From Ilyomonas limi (GTDB lineage Bacteria; Bacteroidota; Bacteroidia; Chitinophagales; Chitinophagaceae), in the NCBI RefSeq assembly GCF_005233845.1, contig NZ_SZQL01000007.1, positions 204,701-268,700 of the forward strand: DNA of 64,000 nucleotides, in the 5' to 3' direction. The notes under the pieces are model-generated. The model worked only from the letters and a program-made list of their open reading frames with translations, did not search any database and was not told where the DNA came from. The translations under genes and the position numbers were made by a program. Each line of letters begins with the position of its first letter. Position 1 is the stretch's first letter. This document shows positions 63,785-64,000 of this stretch, one piece after another.

Positions 63785-64000
63785 TGGAATTTGAGAGATA
63801 AGATGTATGATGTAACTGTAGCGAAATATTTAAGATGCAAGATGTAGATTATTTCCTTTCCTTGAAAGGGCTGGCACTCTAATCTCTTGGGGTTAGTTCC
63901 GCGAAGCTCTGCTTTGCCTTTGGTATTATCTTTATGTAGTGAGTGAATATATCCATAAGAGTCATAATGTATCAGTTTTATTGTATCATTATGTATGTCC
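63785..64000. other. Right edge, no gene seen
   Basis: About 216 bases after the second GMC gene with short repeat-like pieces and no ORF of note. Whether a small Tat subunit or transporter gene follows cannot be seen. Confidence 0.4.

Overview
The window is one contiguous piece of a Bacteroidota chromosome, most likely from the family Chitinophagaceae. The case rests on these points: a type IX secretion plug protein; promoters of the phylum's TTTG-N19-TAnnTTTG form; paired outer-membrane beta-barrel genes of a family found in this group; TonB/ExbB/ExbD sets with two ExbD; lipoproteins ending their signals in xxC; and AT-rich intergenic DNA full of short hairpin repeats. I found no tRNA or rRNA, no CRISPR array, no transposase, integrase or phage gene. 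The only structural RNA I see is the small SRP RNA at 6617-6713.

Layout. 0-5 kb: a lipoprotein sulfatase, then a decayed stretch holding a GyrI-like pseudogene, an unknown membrane protein, and an ECF42-type sigma factor gene broken by one in-frame TAA next to its YCII/DGPF partner. 5-15 kb: T9SS plug protein, SRP RNA, transaldolase, an ABC-F translation factor, IspD, a GNAT-like protein and a large M1 peptidase. 15-22 kb: a PstS-like lipoprotein/TPR operon, an isolated nuoA, and a small uronate/fucose-type catabolic pair (lactonase, altronate dehydratase). 22-27.6 kb: an ECF sigma / anti-sigma / beta-barrel operon, an MpaB-family protein, a DAO-type flavoprotein and a UmuD-like protein that has lost its catalytic Ser and Lys. 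27.7-31.7 kb: exbB-exbD-exbD-tonB-tonB. 32-42 kb: metG, then a TetR-TolC-adaptor-RND efflux operon with a near-leaderless regulator promoter. 42-46 kb: a heptose-kinase-like PfkB protein with an altered anion hole, isoaspartyl peptidase, YajQ and Bcp. 46-50.4 kb: atpB-E-F-H-A, ending without gamma. 50.7-53.5 kb: two paralogous beta-barrel genes, each preceded by nth sequence; one nth is intact and the other is only a 3' remnant, so this is a decayed tandem duplication. 53.7-55.8 kb: a NUDIX hydrolase and two sugar-heptose nucleotide genes. 56-63.8 kb: a sugar oxidation locus with a lipoprotein cytochrome c, two TIM-barrel isomerase-like proteins, a Gfo/Idh/MocA dehydrogenase and two tandem GMC flavoproteins.

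How the parts fit. Most of the window is housekeeping (ATP synthase, MetRS, IspD, transaldolase, SRP RNA, Nth) mixed with envelope functions typical of the phylum (TonB energisation, RND efflux, T9SS, beta-barrels). The best candidate for a specialised pathway is the 56-63.8 kb locus. Its two divergent transcription units look like oxidation of a sugar or glycoside, with electrons possibly passed to the membrane-anchored cytochrome c. The most unusual sequence observations are the catalytically dead UmuD homologue, the nth/beta-barrel duplication scar, the nonsense-split ECF42 sigma factor, and substitutions in conserved motifs of the heptose-kinase-like protein and the second GMC protein. I saw no clearly new multi-gene defence or mobile system.
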